Shown here piece after piece: positions 7,901-16,194 of a stretch of DNA of 52,646 bases; position 1 is the first letter of the stretch; every line of letters starts with the position of its first letter. The position numbers and the translations under genes were made by a program. The DNA is from CAZSVE01 sp964610175 (GTDB lineage: Bacteria > Pseudomonadota > Gammaproteobacteria > HK1), in the NCBI GenBank assembly GCA_964610175.1, contig CAZSVE010000011.1, positions 1 through 52,646 on the forward strand, written 5' to 3'. Under the pieces are notes generated by a model. It did no database searches. It was not told the origin of the DNA and saw only the letters and a list, made by a program, of their open reading frames with translations.

Positions 7901-8881
7901 ATGTTGAACGACGAATTATCTATCGCTACTACCACGGATCGCCTCGTCCTTGCGGTCTTTTTCGCTATCGTTGTTCATGCGATCATCGTATTCGGTATCG
8001 ATTTCTCCCCAATGGAGAGACCCTCCTCGCACGTAAATACCCTCGATATCATTCTCGTGCAGACTCATGCCGACAAGGCGCCGGATGAGGCCAGCTATCT
8101 GGCGCAGGCCAACCAGGAAGGGGGGGGGAACAGCCCCGAGAAGAGGCGGCCCACGGCCCCGCTGCCGGCACCCATCGTCAGCCGGGAACCTGCCGAGATA
8201 ACGACATCGCTGCCCTTATCCGCCTCCAGATTCCTGGAGAGTAAATCGTCATCCAAGACGGTCCCCGAGTCGGAACCCGCGCAATCCATCTCGAAACCGG
8301 TACTTGCGCAAACCACGGTTTCCACGCAACAAAAGGTCCGAAAACAACCACCCCCCAAGCCAAAACCCGTCCTCGAACCGAAACCCACGCGACCGGTGAA
8401 GGCAAGGAACGCACCACGGGTTCGGACCGAAAACATCAGCGCGGCCTCTTTGATCAGCCGTAGTCTTGCCGTGGCCAGCCTGAACGCGGAGATTCAGCAA
8501 CGGCTTCGGGCCTACGCGGAACGCCCCAGGCGCAAATGGATCACGGCGAGAACCCGTGAGTATAAATACGCAAGCTATATGGAGGCCTGGCGCGCCAAGG
8601 TGGAGCAGGTCGGAAACCTCAACTATCCGGGCGAAGCGATGCGCCGAAAGCTATCGGGAAATCTGCTGTTGGGTGTGGCCATCAATGCAGATGGCACCAT
8701 CGACGAAATCATGTTGCACCGCTCGTCGGGTTTCAAGGTCCTGGATGATGCGGCGATACGCATCGTCGAACTTGCCTCCCCCTTCGCGCCATTGCCGAAA
8801 AGTATCCGCAAGGATGTCGATATCCTGCACATCGAGCGAACCTGGCAGTTTTTGGCGGCCAATAGGCTTTCCGCCCGTTGA
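7901..8881 (+). CDS. tonB: TonB-family energy transducer
   Basis: A 326-residue inner-membrane/periplasmic protein. One N-terminal transmembrane helix (DRLVLAVFFAIVVHAIIVFG, about residues 13-32) has the TonB-type histidine. A long Pro/Lys-rich spacer follows (QPPPKPKPVLEPKPTRPVK). The C-terminal domain (about 225-326) contains YPGEAMRRKLSGNLLLGVAI, NADGTIDEIMLHRSSGFKVLD and FAPLPKSIRKD, the TonB C-terminal fold that contacts TonB-box receptors. It should transmit proton-motive energy from ExbB/ExbD to outer-membrane receptors, but neither exbBD nor a receptor gene is in the window. Start choice: ATG 7901 keeps the leader short; ATG 7874 or GTG 7835 are possible, but the latter lies inside a hairpin. 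Confidence 0.88.
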   Translation: MLNDELSIATTTDRLVLAVFFAIVVHAIIVFGIDFSPMERPSSHVNTLDIILVQTHADKAPDEASYLAQANQEGGGNSPEKRRPTAPLPAPIVSREPAEITTSLPLSASRFLESKSSSKTVPESEPAQSISKPVLAQTTVSTQQKVRKQPPPKPKPVLEPKPTRPVKARNAPRVRTENISAASLISRSLAVASLNAEIQQRLRAYAERPRRKWITARTREYKYASYMEAWRAKVEQVGNLNYPGEAMRRKLSGNLLLGVAINADGTIDEIMLHRSSGFKVLDDAAIRIVELASPFAPLPKSIRKDVDILHIERTWQFLAANRLSAR

Positions 8882-8950
8882 ATCCGGGGATATCCTGGAC
8901 ACGGATAACCGTTTACCCCCATCATCATGAAAACTTTAGGAGTAACAAAA

Positions 8951-9415
8951 ATGTCTGAAGAAATAGGTCGTTTCACGATACGGATGGAACACTTGGAAGG
9001 ATTCGAATACAAGGTGAAATTCGATTGGCCCCAGCCGGATGAATTGTTGATGGATGAACCGGCCCCTTTGGGACAGCAAAAAGGTCCGAACGCCTCCCGC
9101 TTGCTGGCGGCCGCGGTGGGGAATTGTCTCACGGCGAGCCTCATGTATTGCACTGGCAAGCACGAACCACCCGATCAGGGAGCAAAAACCGAAATTACCT
9201 GCAAGATGATCCGCAACGAGAAGAAGCTCATGCGCGTCGGCGGTATGGAGGTAAATATCACCGTGAACGGCGGGGTGGAAAAATCGGAACGCCTCAAACG
9301 TTGTCTCGAACTCTTCGAGGATTTCTGCGTGGTGACCGACAGCGTCAAGAAAGGAATCCCGATACAGGTCACCGTGCGCAACGAGTCCGGAGATATCTTG
9401 AAGCAATCGGCATAG
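8951..9415 (+). CDS. OsmC family protein
   Basis: A 154-residue OsmC/OhrA-like protein; the family reduces organic hydroperoxides with a pair of cysteines. Visible features are the N-terminal strands (IGRFTIRMEHLEGFEYKVKF), the helix with the first conserved cysteine (AAAVGNCLTASLMYC) and the second cysteine in FEDFCVVTDSVKKGIPIQVTV. The sequence looks like the YhfA/uncharacterised OsmC branch rather than Ohr, so peroxidase activity is inferred. The start is ATG 8951, 9 bases after a clear TAGGAG; an upstream ATG at 8927 lacks one. The gene is 69 bases behind the tonB-like gene and may share its transcript. Confidence 0.88.
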   Translation: MSEEIGRFTIRMEHLEGFEYKVKFDWPQPDELLMDEPAPLGQQKGPNASRLLAAAVGNCLTASLMYCTGKHEPPDQGAKTEITCKMIRNEKKLMRVGGMEVNITVNGGVEKSERLKRCLELFEDFCVVTDSVKKGIPIQVTVRNESGDILKQSA

Positions 9416-9423
9416 ATCCGACT

Positions 9424-9512
9424 CGAGGTATCGGAAAAACGAAGCTGGGGCTGGGAGTCCGCACCAATCAAGACCCATCCCCTTGCAGTCCTGGCGCGAA
9501 GCACCGACATGT
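9424..9512 (-). repeat. Dispersed repeat family B, copy 3
   Basis: Plus-strand view: GGTATCGGAAAAACGAAGC, through GACCCATCCCCTTGC, to CTGGCGCGAAGCACCGACAT and GTTC, the reverse of family B. It begins 8 bases after the OsmC stop and is followed by another copy in the same orientation. Confidence 0.75.
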
Positions 9513-9515
9513 TCA

Positions 9516-9607
9516 AGTCTCGGAAAAACAAAAATTCCGAAAGAACCGGTGCCTACGCAAGGAACACCCCGTTTGGATCCTGGCGCGAAGCGCTAACATG
9601 TTCCACC
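9516..9607 (-). repeat. Dispersed repeat family B, copy 4 (tandem)
   Basis: Plus-strand view: CTCGGAAAAACAAAAATTCC, AAGAACCGGTGCCTACGC, and CCTGGCGCGAAGCGCTAACA with TGTTCC. Same orientation as the copy before it. Confidence 0.75.
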
Positions 9608-9904
9608 GAGATGATTTCGATATTCCCTTCCGGGACCGCCTCTCGGAATCCCCTGTCGAAGCCTCGCGCCGATTCGGAGATTTTTCCGGAACATTTTCGG
9701 ATGTCGAGGTCCCTTCCCCCTCGAAGGATCCGAGTTTCATCGGAGACACTCATTCCAGGGCGCGCGACCATGGGGCGGTCCCCCCTGGCGGCTTGTCTGG
9801 GACTGGAACCACGGGGAGCGTAAGGAGCCGAAGTTGCTATGCAACAGATGATAAGGAATTGGCTAAAATTCTCACGAAGGCCGAAAACATGCATTGGGGT
9901 ATGT

Positions 9905-9985
9905 TTGTCCAGCGAAGCTTCGCCTCGAACCGACAAAGAAGACCTAAGCATCGGTAAAACAAGGATTTGGTGTTCATGAAAACCT
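9905..9985 (+). repeat. Left part of a family A repeat running into the ATPase gene start
   Basis: TCCAGCGAAGCTTCGCCTCG, AACCGACAAAGAAGACC and CATCGGTAAAACAAGG follow family A. The similarity fades at TTGGTGTTCATGAAAAC, exactly where the ATPase gene starts. The right half is missing here, but a right half without its left end lies at 12172-12246, just beyond this gene's downstream region. Confidence 0.6.
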
Positions 9986-11616
9986 TCAGTACCGCGGGTC
10001 CCGTCAGATCGGATAAACATTACAATATCCCTGCGCTATCACGTTGGGACACCGATGAAATCCATCGTTTGATTCAGGAAGAACGCTACTTCGTCCTCCA
10101 TGCCCCGCGCCAGACCGGCAAGACGACCTGTCTGCTGGCCTTGATGGAGAAACTCGATGCGGAGAAAAACCATACGGCCCTGTATGTCAATGTGGAGCCC
10201 GCCCAGTCGGCCCGCGGGGATGTGGAAGCGGGGATGCGCACGATCGTCGGTGGCGTTGCCGAAAACGCCTATCTTTACCTCGGCGATAGGCGTCCGAAGA
10301 AATGGGTAGATGGCGCATTTCATGAATTTAGTCCTCACGGTGCCTTGAAAGGTCTGCTTTCCCGTTGGTCACGAGAAAACCATCGGCCCATCGTCCTGCT
10401 ATTGGACGAGGTGGATTCCCTGGTGGGAGACACCCTGATCTCGCTGCTGCGCCAGATCCGCGCCGGTTATCCGGATCGCCCCCATGGCTTCCCGCAGACG
10501 GTCCTCTTGTGTGGGGTGCGGGATGTGCGGGATTATCGCATCCATTACAGCGATGATCAGGGCAATAATCAGATCATCACCGGCGGCAGCGCCTTCAATA
10601 TCAAATCGAAATCCCTTCGGTTGGGGAACTTCAGCCACGGGGATGTCGCCACGCTCTACGGCCAACATACCGAGGAAACCGGACAGCCCTTCGACGGGGG
10701 GGTTATCGATTATATCTTCGAACAAACAAGCGGCCAGCCCTGGCTGGTGAATGCCCTGGCCAATGAAGCCTGCTTCGAGATGAAAGCAGGGCGCGACCGT
10801 ACCCGGCCCATCACCCTGACAATGATGGAGCAGGCACGCGAGCGTCTCATCGAACGGCGAGATACCCACCTCGACCAGTTGGCGGACAAACTCAAGGAGC
10901 CCCGGGTCCATCGCGTCATCAAAGGATTGTTGAGCGACGACACCGGATTCGGCATGGACAGCCCCAGTGAAGACGACCAGCTCTATGTGCGGGATCTGGG
11001 CCTCATCCGCACCCGTCCCCAGATCGCCATCGCCAATCCCATCTACCGGGAGGTGATTCCCCGCACCCTCACCTGGATCGCCCAGACCCGGATCCCCCAG
11101 GAGACCACCTGGTATGTCATGGAGAACAAGCGTCTCGATCTCCCCGAACTCCTGAATGCCTTCCAACAGTTCTTCCGGGAAAACAGCGAGATCTGGATCG
11201 AGCAGTTCGACTACAAGGAAGCCGGACCACAACTGCTGATGCAGGCCTTCCTGCAGCGCATCGTGAACGGCGGCGGGCGCATCGACCGGGAATATGGCTT
11301 GGGACGTCGCCGTACCGATCTTTTGATTCAGTGGCCATTGGATCAGGGGCCACTGGATCAGGAACCCCCGGATGGGGCGCAAGGCTTCCATGGTCCCGTG
11401 CAGCGGGCGGTCATCGAACTCAAGATCCTGCGCAAGTCCCTGGAGGCGACCCTCGAGGAGGGGCTTGCCCAGACTGCCGATTATATGGATCGGGTCGGTA
11501 CCGATGAGGGCTACCTGGTCATTTTCGATCGTGCGCCGAACAAGCCCTGGGAGGAGAAGTGCTTTGCCAGGGATGAGCAGCATGAGGAACACCGCATCGG
11601 CGTGTGGGGGATGTAA
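9976..11616 (+). CDS. AAA-type ATPase with C-terminal PD-(D/E)XK-like domain
   Basis: A 546-residue protein. It has a Walker A APRQTGKTT (43-51), a Walker B IVLLLDEVDSL (about 138-148), an AAA/STAND-like ATPase body with SGQPWLVNALANEACFE, and a C-terminal region where GRRRTDLLI (about 441-449) and AVIELKI (about 477-483) form the D...ExK pattern of the restriction-endonuclease fold. This architecture belongs to a mobile, multi-copy family common in large Gammaproteobacteria and cyanobacteria; its role is unknown, with DNA metabolism or defence possible. A short in-frame repeat (QWPLDQGPLDQEP, about 452-464) sits between the two nuclease motifs. ATG 9976 is chosen over TTG 9967 because AAGGA lies 10 bases upstream. 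It appears to have landed in a family A repeat. Confidence 0.8.
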   Translation: MKTFSTAGPVRSDKHYNIPALSRWDTDEIHRLIQEERYFVLHAPRQTGKTTCLLALMEKLDAEKNHTALYVNVEPAQSARGDVEAGMRTIVGGVAENAYLYLGDRRPKKWVDGAFHEFSPHGALKGLLSRWSRENHRPIVLLLDEVDSLVGDTLISLLRQIRAGYPDRPHGFPQTVLLCGVRDVRDYRIHYSDDQGNNQIITGGSAFNIKSKSLRLGNFSHGDVATLYGQHTEETGQPFDGGVIDYIFEQTSGQPWLVNALANEACFEMKAGRDRTRPITLTMMEQARERLIERRDTHLDQLADKLKEPRVHRVIKGLLSDDTGFGMDSPSEDDQLYVRDLGLIRTRPQIAIANPIYREVIPRTLTWIAQTRIPQETTWYVMENKRLDLPELLNAFQQFFRENSEIWIEQFDYKEAGPQLLMQAFLQRIVNGGGRIDREYGLGRRRTDLLIQWPLDQGPLDQEPPDGAQGFHGPVQRAVIELKILRKSLEATLEEGLAQTADYMDRVGTDEGYLVIFDRAPNKPWEEKCFARDEQHEEHRIGVWGM

Positions 11617-12130
11617 CGCCAGTTCCGGTATACCCGCGAAATGCGCTGCGACTCGACCCGAATAGCCACTCTTCGGAGGAGCTGAGCTATATACCGGAAA
11701 GGAGTGAGCAAATATCGGTTCCTTTCCTTCCTCAGTAACAGCTTTCTATCTACAGTACTATGAGGGCTCTGACTCCTACCCGGCATCACCATGCCCGACA
11801 GGTCTCCCCGCTTCCCTTGATTTACCTTCTTGACATTCCGATCCCAAGCATAAAGTGCACCCCTTCCGTCGTTTTAACCGCCACAACAACGCGAGAGGTA
11901 AGTTTCAGACTTCACCATCTTCATGGAGGTTCGTCACGACATCCCGCCGAATCGGGTTCGTCATCTTTGGCCCGCCAATTCGCTTCCAGTTGCTCTCCAC
12001 CCCACCTCGCAGTGACGCAGTTACCCTCAAGCGAGGAGCCATGGCATACTCCGACAGGGGCTTTCACCCCTCTGATGAATCGCCCCCGCGGGCGCACGGA
12101 TTTCTCGCGCAGCGAAAAATGACAATCGGT
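11617..12130 (-). mobile_element. Possible group II intron or other mobile-element remnant
   Basis: No gene is seen on either strand. Read on the minus strand, segments such as GGGAAGCGGGGAGACCTGTC, GGGCATGGTGATGCCGGGTA and GGAGTCAGAGCCCTCATAG resemble the RNA leader found before group II intron reverse transcriptase genes, but the reverse transcriptase itself is absent. This is a resemblance from memory, not an alignment. Near 12019-12055 it also contains GGAGCCATGGCATACTCCG, which recurs in part at 28398-28435. Confidence 0.3.
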
Positions 12131-12171
12131 TTTTTAATCGTTTTGTCGAAGATTCTCTCCGTGAGGGACTA

Positions 12172-12246
12172 AATTGGTGTTTTGTGAAATTCGACATGGG
12201 TCGGCTAAATGGCGACTCATTTGCGAAGCCGAGCGGGAAATAAACA
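12172..12246 (+). repeat. Right half of a family A repeat (before the symporter)
   Basis: AAATTGGTGTTTTGTGAAAT, then GACTCATTTGCGAAGCCGAG and CGGGAAATAAACAAA. Only the right half of family A is present; it ends 40 bases before the symporter ATG. It overlaps in content by about 25 bases with the left half at 9905-9985. Confidence 0.7.
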
Positions 12247-12286
12247 AAAATAGTTTCATCGATAATTTCATCCAGGGAGAAAAACC

Positions 12287-13861
12287 ATGGGTTTCTCGAT
12301 TTCGGAGATCGATCTTTCCATCATCGTCGGATACCTGGCGGTGGTCATGATCATCGGTTTATGGGTATCGGGGAAGACCCGTAATGGCGATGATCTGTTC
12401 CTGGCGGGGAGAAGGCTCGGCTGGCCCGCTATCGGCTTTTCGCTGTTTGCCTCCAATATCTCGAGCACCACCCTGATCGGCCTTGCCGGGGCCGCCTATC
12501 TGTGGGGCATCGCCGTGTCCAATTACGAATGGATGGCGGCAGTCGTTCTGGGGCTTGGCTGCATCATCATCATTCCGCTGTATCTGCGCGCCGGGGTGAC
12601 CACGGTGCCGGAATTCCTGGAGTACCGATTCGACAGAAGGTCCCGCTATTATTTTTCCGGGCTTACCTTGGTCGCCAATGTGTTCATCGATACCGCAGGC
12701 GCTCTGTTCGCGGGGGCGATGGTGCTGAAGGTATTCTTTCCCGAGATAGACCTTTTCACGGCATGCGTTATGCTTGCCCTTTTCGCGGGCATCTATACCG
12801 CGGCTGGCGGACTCGCCGCAGTGGTCTATACCGACGTAATCCAGGCGGTGATCCTGCTCCTCGGTTCCTCTCTCGTTACCTGGTACACATTTGCCGAAGT
12901 GGGCTTTTCCTGGAGCACCGTGGTCTCCCAGGTAGAACCCGGCCAGCTATCGCTATTCCTGCCCAACAGCGACCCGAATCTGCCCTGGCTCGGCGCATTG
13001 ACCGGGGTCCCTATTCTGGGGTTCTATTTTTGGTGCACCAACCAATTCATCACCCAAAGGATGCTCGGGGCGAAAGACCTGCAAAACGCCCGATGGGGTG
13101 CCATTTTCGCCGGTTTCCTGAAACTCACGGTCCTCTTCATCATGGTCATCCCCGGGGTAATCGCGTCCGTTTCCATGCCGGGTCTCGAGAATAGCGACAT
13201 GGTGTTTCCCTCCCTGATCAAGGAGCTGCTTCCCATAGGTGTTACGGGGATCGTCCTCGCGGCCCTGTTGGCGGCCATCATGTCCAGTATCGATTCGACG
13301 TTGAATTCCGCCGCGACGCTGATGACCATGGACTTCATCAAGCCGAACACCAGGGGGCTCGGCGATGTGGCGATTCTGTGGCTGGGAAGGGGCGCGATCA
13401 TCGTATTCATGATCATCGCGGTATCGTTCGCCCCGATGATTGCCAACTTCGAGGGCCTGTTCAATTATCTGCAGGTAGTGCTTTCGTACCTCATGCCACC
13501 CATGGCGGTGCTGTTCAGCGTTGGCGTCCTCTGGAAGCGTGGGACCCCCAGCGGTGCGTTCATGAGCCTGATCATCACCCATGCGATCTCCATCGCCATA
13601 TTCCTTTCCAATGTGGTATTCGAGATCATCGAAATCCATTTCACCCTGATTGCCGCTATCCTGTTCCTTACGGGTTCCATGGCCTTTGTGATAGTCAGCG
13701 AGCTCACAAGGCCTGCCGATGGAAAATATGACAACCGATATACCTTCGACAAGGGCATGTTGAAAGACCTCCCGGGTACCCCCTTGTGGAAGAATTATCT
13801 TTTCTTGATTGCCGTGATGTCGGTGGCGACGCTGGGGGTCGTAGTTCCGTTTTGTTGTTAG
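12287..13861 (+). CDS. Sodium:solute symporter (SSS family)
   Basis: A 524-residue polytopic inner-membrane protein with about 13-14 hydrophobic segments, typical for SSS transporters (SglT/PutP-like fold). Diagnostic stretches are YFLAGR-like DLFLAGRRLGWPAIGFSLFA, SNISSTTLIGLAGAAY, the 'GG' motif TAAGGLAAVVYTDVIQAVIL, and MSSIDSTLNSAATLMTMD (the Na2-site region). The general pattern is closest to the SglT-like sugar/inositol branch, but the substrate cannot be read from sequence by eye. A family A half repeat forms its leader and a short ribosome binding site (AGGGAGA) precedes the ATG. A small membrane-anchored gene follows 15 bases downstream. Confidence 0.92.
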   Translation: MGFSISEIDLSIIVGYLAVVMIIGLWVSGKTRNGDDLFLAGRRLGWPAIGFSLFASNISSTTLIGLAGAAYLWGIAVSNYEWMAAVVLGLGCIIIIPLYLRAGVTTVPEFLEYRFDRRSRYYFSGLTLVANVFIDTAGALFAGAMVLKVFFPEIDLFTACVMLALFAGIYTAAGGLAAVVYTDVIQAVILLLGSSLVTWYTFAEVGFSWSTVVSQVEPGQLSLFLPNSDPNLPWLGALTGVPILGFYFWCTNQFITQRMLGAKDLQNARWGAIFAGFLKLTVLFIMVIPGVIASVSMPGLENSDMVFPSLIKELLPIGVTGIVLAALLAAIMSSIDSTLNSAATLMTMDFIKPNTRGLGDVAILWLGRGAIIVFMIIAVSFAPMIANFEGLFNYLQVVLSYLMPPMAVLFSVGVLWKRGTPSGAFMSLIITHAISIAIFLSNVVFEIIEIHFTLIAAILFLTGSMAFVIVSELTRPADGKYDNRYTFDKGMLKDLPGTPLWKNYLFLIAVMSVATLGVVVPFCC

Positions 13862-13876
13862 TCTCGAGAGGTTTTT

Positions 13877-14563
13877 ATGTCAGTCAAAGGAAAAAACGGG
13901 AATCCGGTAGAAGAAGTCAAAAACATCATATGGGTGCTATTGACCAGGTGGTTTGGGGTATTGTTCGGGAGGGGGATTGGAAGTCGCCTTTTGATAACCA
14001 TCGCGGCAGTGTCGGTCGCTATCGGGTGGGCCCTTGAAATCAAGGGACATACCCTGACGGTGTGGCATTACTTTTCGACGTTGTTCGCGGAACGCACCTC
14101 CGTGCTTTCTGGAGAAGAACTGGAGATCGCCAATGAATGGGTGATTTACGTGGACTCGGGGGCGGAATTCGTTCAAGTCGATGCGCATCGGAACATTCTG
14201 TTCGATGCGGCCTTGCAAAACGGAGGCGCTCCATGGCAGCACTTCACGCGCAATCTCCGTACCGTCCGAGACCCGAGGAGCCACGGTAATTGGCTGTTGG
14301 TCGCCGATCTCAACCTCGGTGTAAGCACGAAGGCACAGGTCACGAAAACCATCGACTGTGTAAAGGCCAAGGTGGAGAACTGGGCGGAGCTGGATACATT
14401 CGGTTCATCCATCGAACACTCCTATGCGATTCGGTATCGGATAGACGATTTCATTAAAACCTATGGTCGGCCAAAAAACATAAAATACGTGCGATCCCCG
14501 AAAGGACCCGATCCAAAAGACGTCGATCCAAGGGAACTATCATGCCCTGCGCCGTACAACTAG
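13877..14563 (+). CDS. Unknown protein with one membrane anchor
   Basis: I do not recognise this 228-residue protein. A cytoplasmic N-terminus of about 36 residues precedes a probable transmembrane helix (SRLLITIAAVSVAIGWALEI, about residues 36-55). A soluble domain of about 170 residues follows, rich in charged residues and ending KGPDPKDVDPRELSCPAPYN. No catalytic motif is obvious. A good GAGAGG ribosome binding site and a 15-base gap to the symporter suggest co-transcription, so an accessory role or a shared solute is possible. The TAG stop lies at the left end of a truncated family A repeat (CTAGCGAAGCTTTCG). Confidence 0.7.
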   Translation: MSVKGKNGNPVEEVKNIIWVLLTRWFGVLFGRGIGSRLLITIAAVSVAIGWALEIKGHTLTVWHYFSTLFAERTSVLSGEELEIANEWVIYVDSGAEFVQVDAHRNILFDAALQNGGAPWQHFTRNLRTVRDPRSHGNWLLVADLNLGVSTKAQVTKTIDCVKAKVENWAELDTFGSSIEHSYAIRYRIDDFIKTYGRPKNIKYVRSPKGPDPKDVDPRELSCPAPYN

Positions 14564-14590
14564 CGAAGCTTTCGTCTCTTCCAATATGAA
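14560..14590 (+). repeat. Left-end fragment of a family A repeat
   Basis: CTAGCGAAGCTTTCGTCTC overlaps the preceding gene's TAG stop codon; family A similarity then ends. The rest of the gap to 14886 is C-rich DNA with no gene seen; a TATACT hexamer at 14842 could be the -10 box for the next gene. Confidence 0.55.
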
Positions 14591-14886
14591 ATGATACCGT
14601 AGGCCCCCCCCAACACCCCCCGGCATACCCCCCGAAAATCAATCTCCAATCCAACTTCCCCGCCCCGGCCATGCCTCCCCGTTCTCCTGTGTTTCAACGG
14701 AACAAACGCTCTAGTCGCCGTTGAGGTAAGCGCCCCGCGCGAACCCCTGCGCCAGGATGACGGAGTCGATCGGAATGCCGAGGGGCGAAGTTCCCCCCCA
14801 ATCAGCATCTTCCAACCTACACTGCGACCCGCGCGCCGCGCTATACTTTCGTCCCCCATCGAATTATCCAACCGAGGTCGATGCCA

Positions 14887-15489
14887 ATGGGCGCCATCAC
14901 ATTCGAAGAAGTACTATCCTTGTTCAAGGAAACCAGGGAAATGATGGAAAAACAATCCAGGGAAGCCGATCGCCGCTCCGAGGAAGCTGATCGCCGCTCC
15001 GAAGAAACCGCCCACCGGTTCCGGGAACTCGAACGCATCATCAAGGAACAGGGCCGTCGGATCGGTGGCCTGGGCGATAAATTCGGCTATTTCACCGAGG
15101 GCATGGCGTTGCCCTCCATGGAGCGGATTCTGACCGAGCGATTCGGGATGACCACAGTGATGCCCCGGGTGCGGACCCGCAAGAATGGCGAGGAGATCGA
15201 GCTGGATGTATTGGCCTACGCCAATGACGAGCGCAATACGGCGATGGTGGTAGAGGTAAAAAGCCGGGTAAAGCGGGAGGCCATCGAACAGTTGCGTGGA
15301 ATCATGGCGCGGTTTCGCGAGCTTTATCCCGAACACAAGGACAAGAGCCTGATGGCCATCCTGGCTGGTGTGGACTGGGATCGGGGCGTGGAAGAAAGTG
15401 CGCGGGAGGCGGGTTTTCTGACGGCAGCCATCCACGACGAGATCTTCGAACTCACCGCCCCGGCCACTTTCCAGGCGCGGCGGTGGTAA
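14887..15489 (+). CDS. DUF3782-like coiled-coil protein with PD-(D/E)XK domain
   Basis: A 200-residue protein. The N-terminal third is a charged coiled coil with near-perfect heptads (READRRSEEADRRSEE, encoded by a tandem repeat at about 14965-15006). The C-terminal domain contains GEEIELDVLAYAN and NTAMVVEVKSRVKREAIEQL, the D...(E)xK pattern of the PD-(D/E)XK nuclease fold, as in DUF3782 proteins common in Thiotrichales and cyanobacteria. The function is unknown; a nuclease or a nuclease-derived binding protein is possible. ATG 14887 is preferred to ATG 14881 because GAGG lies 9 bases upstream of it. Confidence 0.8.
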   Translation: MGAITFEEVLSLFKETREMMEKQSREADRRSEEADRRSEETAHRFRELERIIKEQGRRIGGLGDKFGYFTEGMALPSMERILTERFGMTTVMPRVRTRKNGEEIELDVLAYANDERNTAMVVEVKSRVKREAIEQLRGIMARFRELYPEHKDKSLMAILAGVDWDRGVEESAREAGFLTAAIHDEIFELTAPATFQARRW

Positions 15490-15493
15490 GCGC

Positions 15494-15733
15494 GTAGAAG
15501 GGTGGAATCGGCGTGCGCCACGACACCTGAACTCGATACGAACCCTCTCCCACGCCGTATTCCACGCGAAAAGATCCCGAGAGGATTACGAGATCTGGCG
15601 GGAGATGCCGGGCATCGGGTCGGTGGCGCGTGCCGAATGGCTCCCGGACCTATCTCTATCGCGTGGAATACGGCGCGCCCGAAATCCCATGCAAGTCCAA
15701 AACGCTTGTGGAGCGCGCGCCGATTCCACCCTA
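15494..15733. repeat. Nested inverted REP pairs upstream of the RAYT relic
   Basis: GGTGGAATCGGCGTGCGCC (15501-15519) is inverted as GCGCGCGCCGATTCCACCC near 15713-15731. Inside this pair, CGCCGTATTCCACGCG (15553-15568) is inverted as CGCGTGGAATACGGCG (15660-15675). Paired inverted REP sequences of the 'GTGGAAT.GGCG' type beside a REP-associated transposase are the usual arrangement of a RAYT locus. No gene is visible between them. Confidence 0.75.
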
Positions 15734-15773
15734 CGGGTTTCGGGCAGATGTTCGATGTGGGTTGGGGGAAAGT

Positions 15774-16097
15774 ATGAGCTATTATCGTCGTGCTTATGTA
15801 CCGGGTGGGTGTTATTTTTTTACTGCGGTGACATGGAAACGCAAGCCGTTGTTGGTAAGACATATCGATCGATTGCGCGAGGCGTTCCGCAAGGCGAAAA
15901 CGGCATAACCTTTCGAGATAGACGCAATTGTGGTGTTTCCGGATCATCTGCATTGTATCTGGCAACTGCCGTTCGATGATGCCGATTATTCGACCCGCTG
16001 GAAACGAATCAAGCAAGAATTTTCCAAAAATATTCCAGCCAGGTTCCGGACAGGTATTCGGGGAAATAGTGGATCGCAGCCCTCCCAAATGGCCTAA
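15774..16097 (+). pseudogene. REP-associated tyrosine transposase (RAYT), broken and truncated
   Basis: The reading frame starts MSYYRRAYVPGGCYFFTAVT and continues WKRKPLLVRHIDRLREAFRK. It then meets an in-frame TAA at 15906-15908 and goes on in the same frame with PFEIDAIVVFPDHLHCIWQL and PFDDADYSTRWKRIKQEFSK. The DHLHCIW segment holds the HxH (HUH-like) metal site of RAYT/Y1 transposases. A second stop at 16095 ends the protein well before the conserved WQRRFWEHxIRD and HxxYIHxNPVKHG regions and the catalytic tyrosine. The premature stop and missing C-terminus make it inactive unless the stop is a sequence error. It is the probable historic mover of the flanking REP palindromes. Confidence 0.85.
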
Positions 16098-16194
16098 TCC
16101 ATCCAAGCCGGGGATGCGATGGATTTTCTCATCTCCAATGGGAAACCGGGAGATGAACCTTCTCGAAGGTAACTCGATAAAGAGACGGTGAACG

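Noticed and set aside
9124..9957. 277-codon plus-strand frame running out of the OsmC gene into repeats
   Set aside because: Its first third is out-of-frame OsmC coding sequence and the rest is translated family B repeats.
10399..11592. Antisense 397-codon frame opposite the AAA ATPase
   Set aside because: Shadow frame of a gene with clear Walker A and B motifs on the plus strand.
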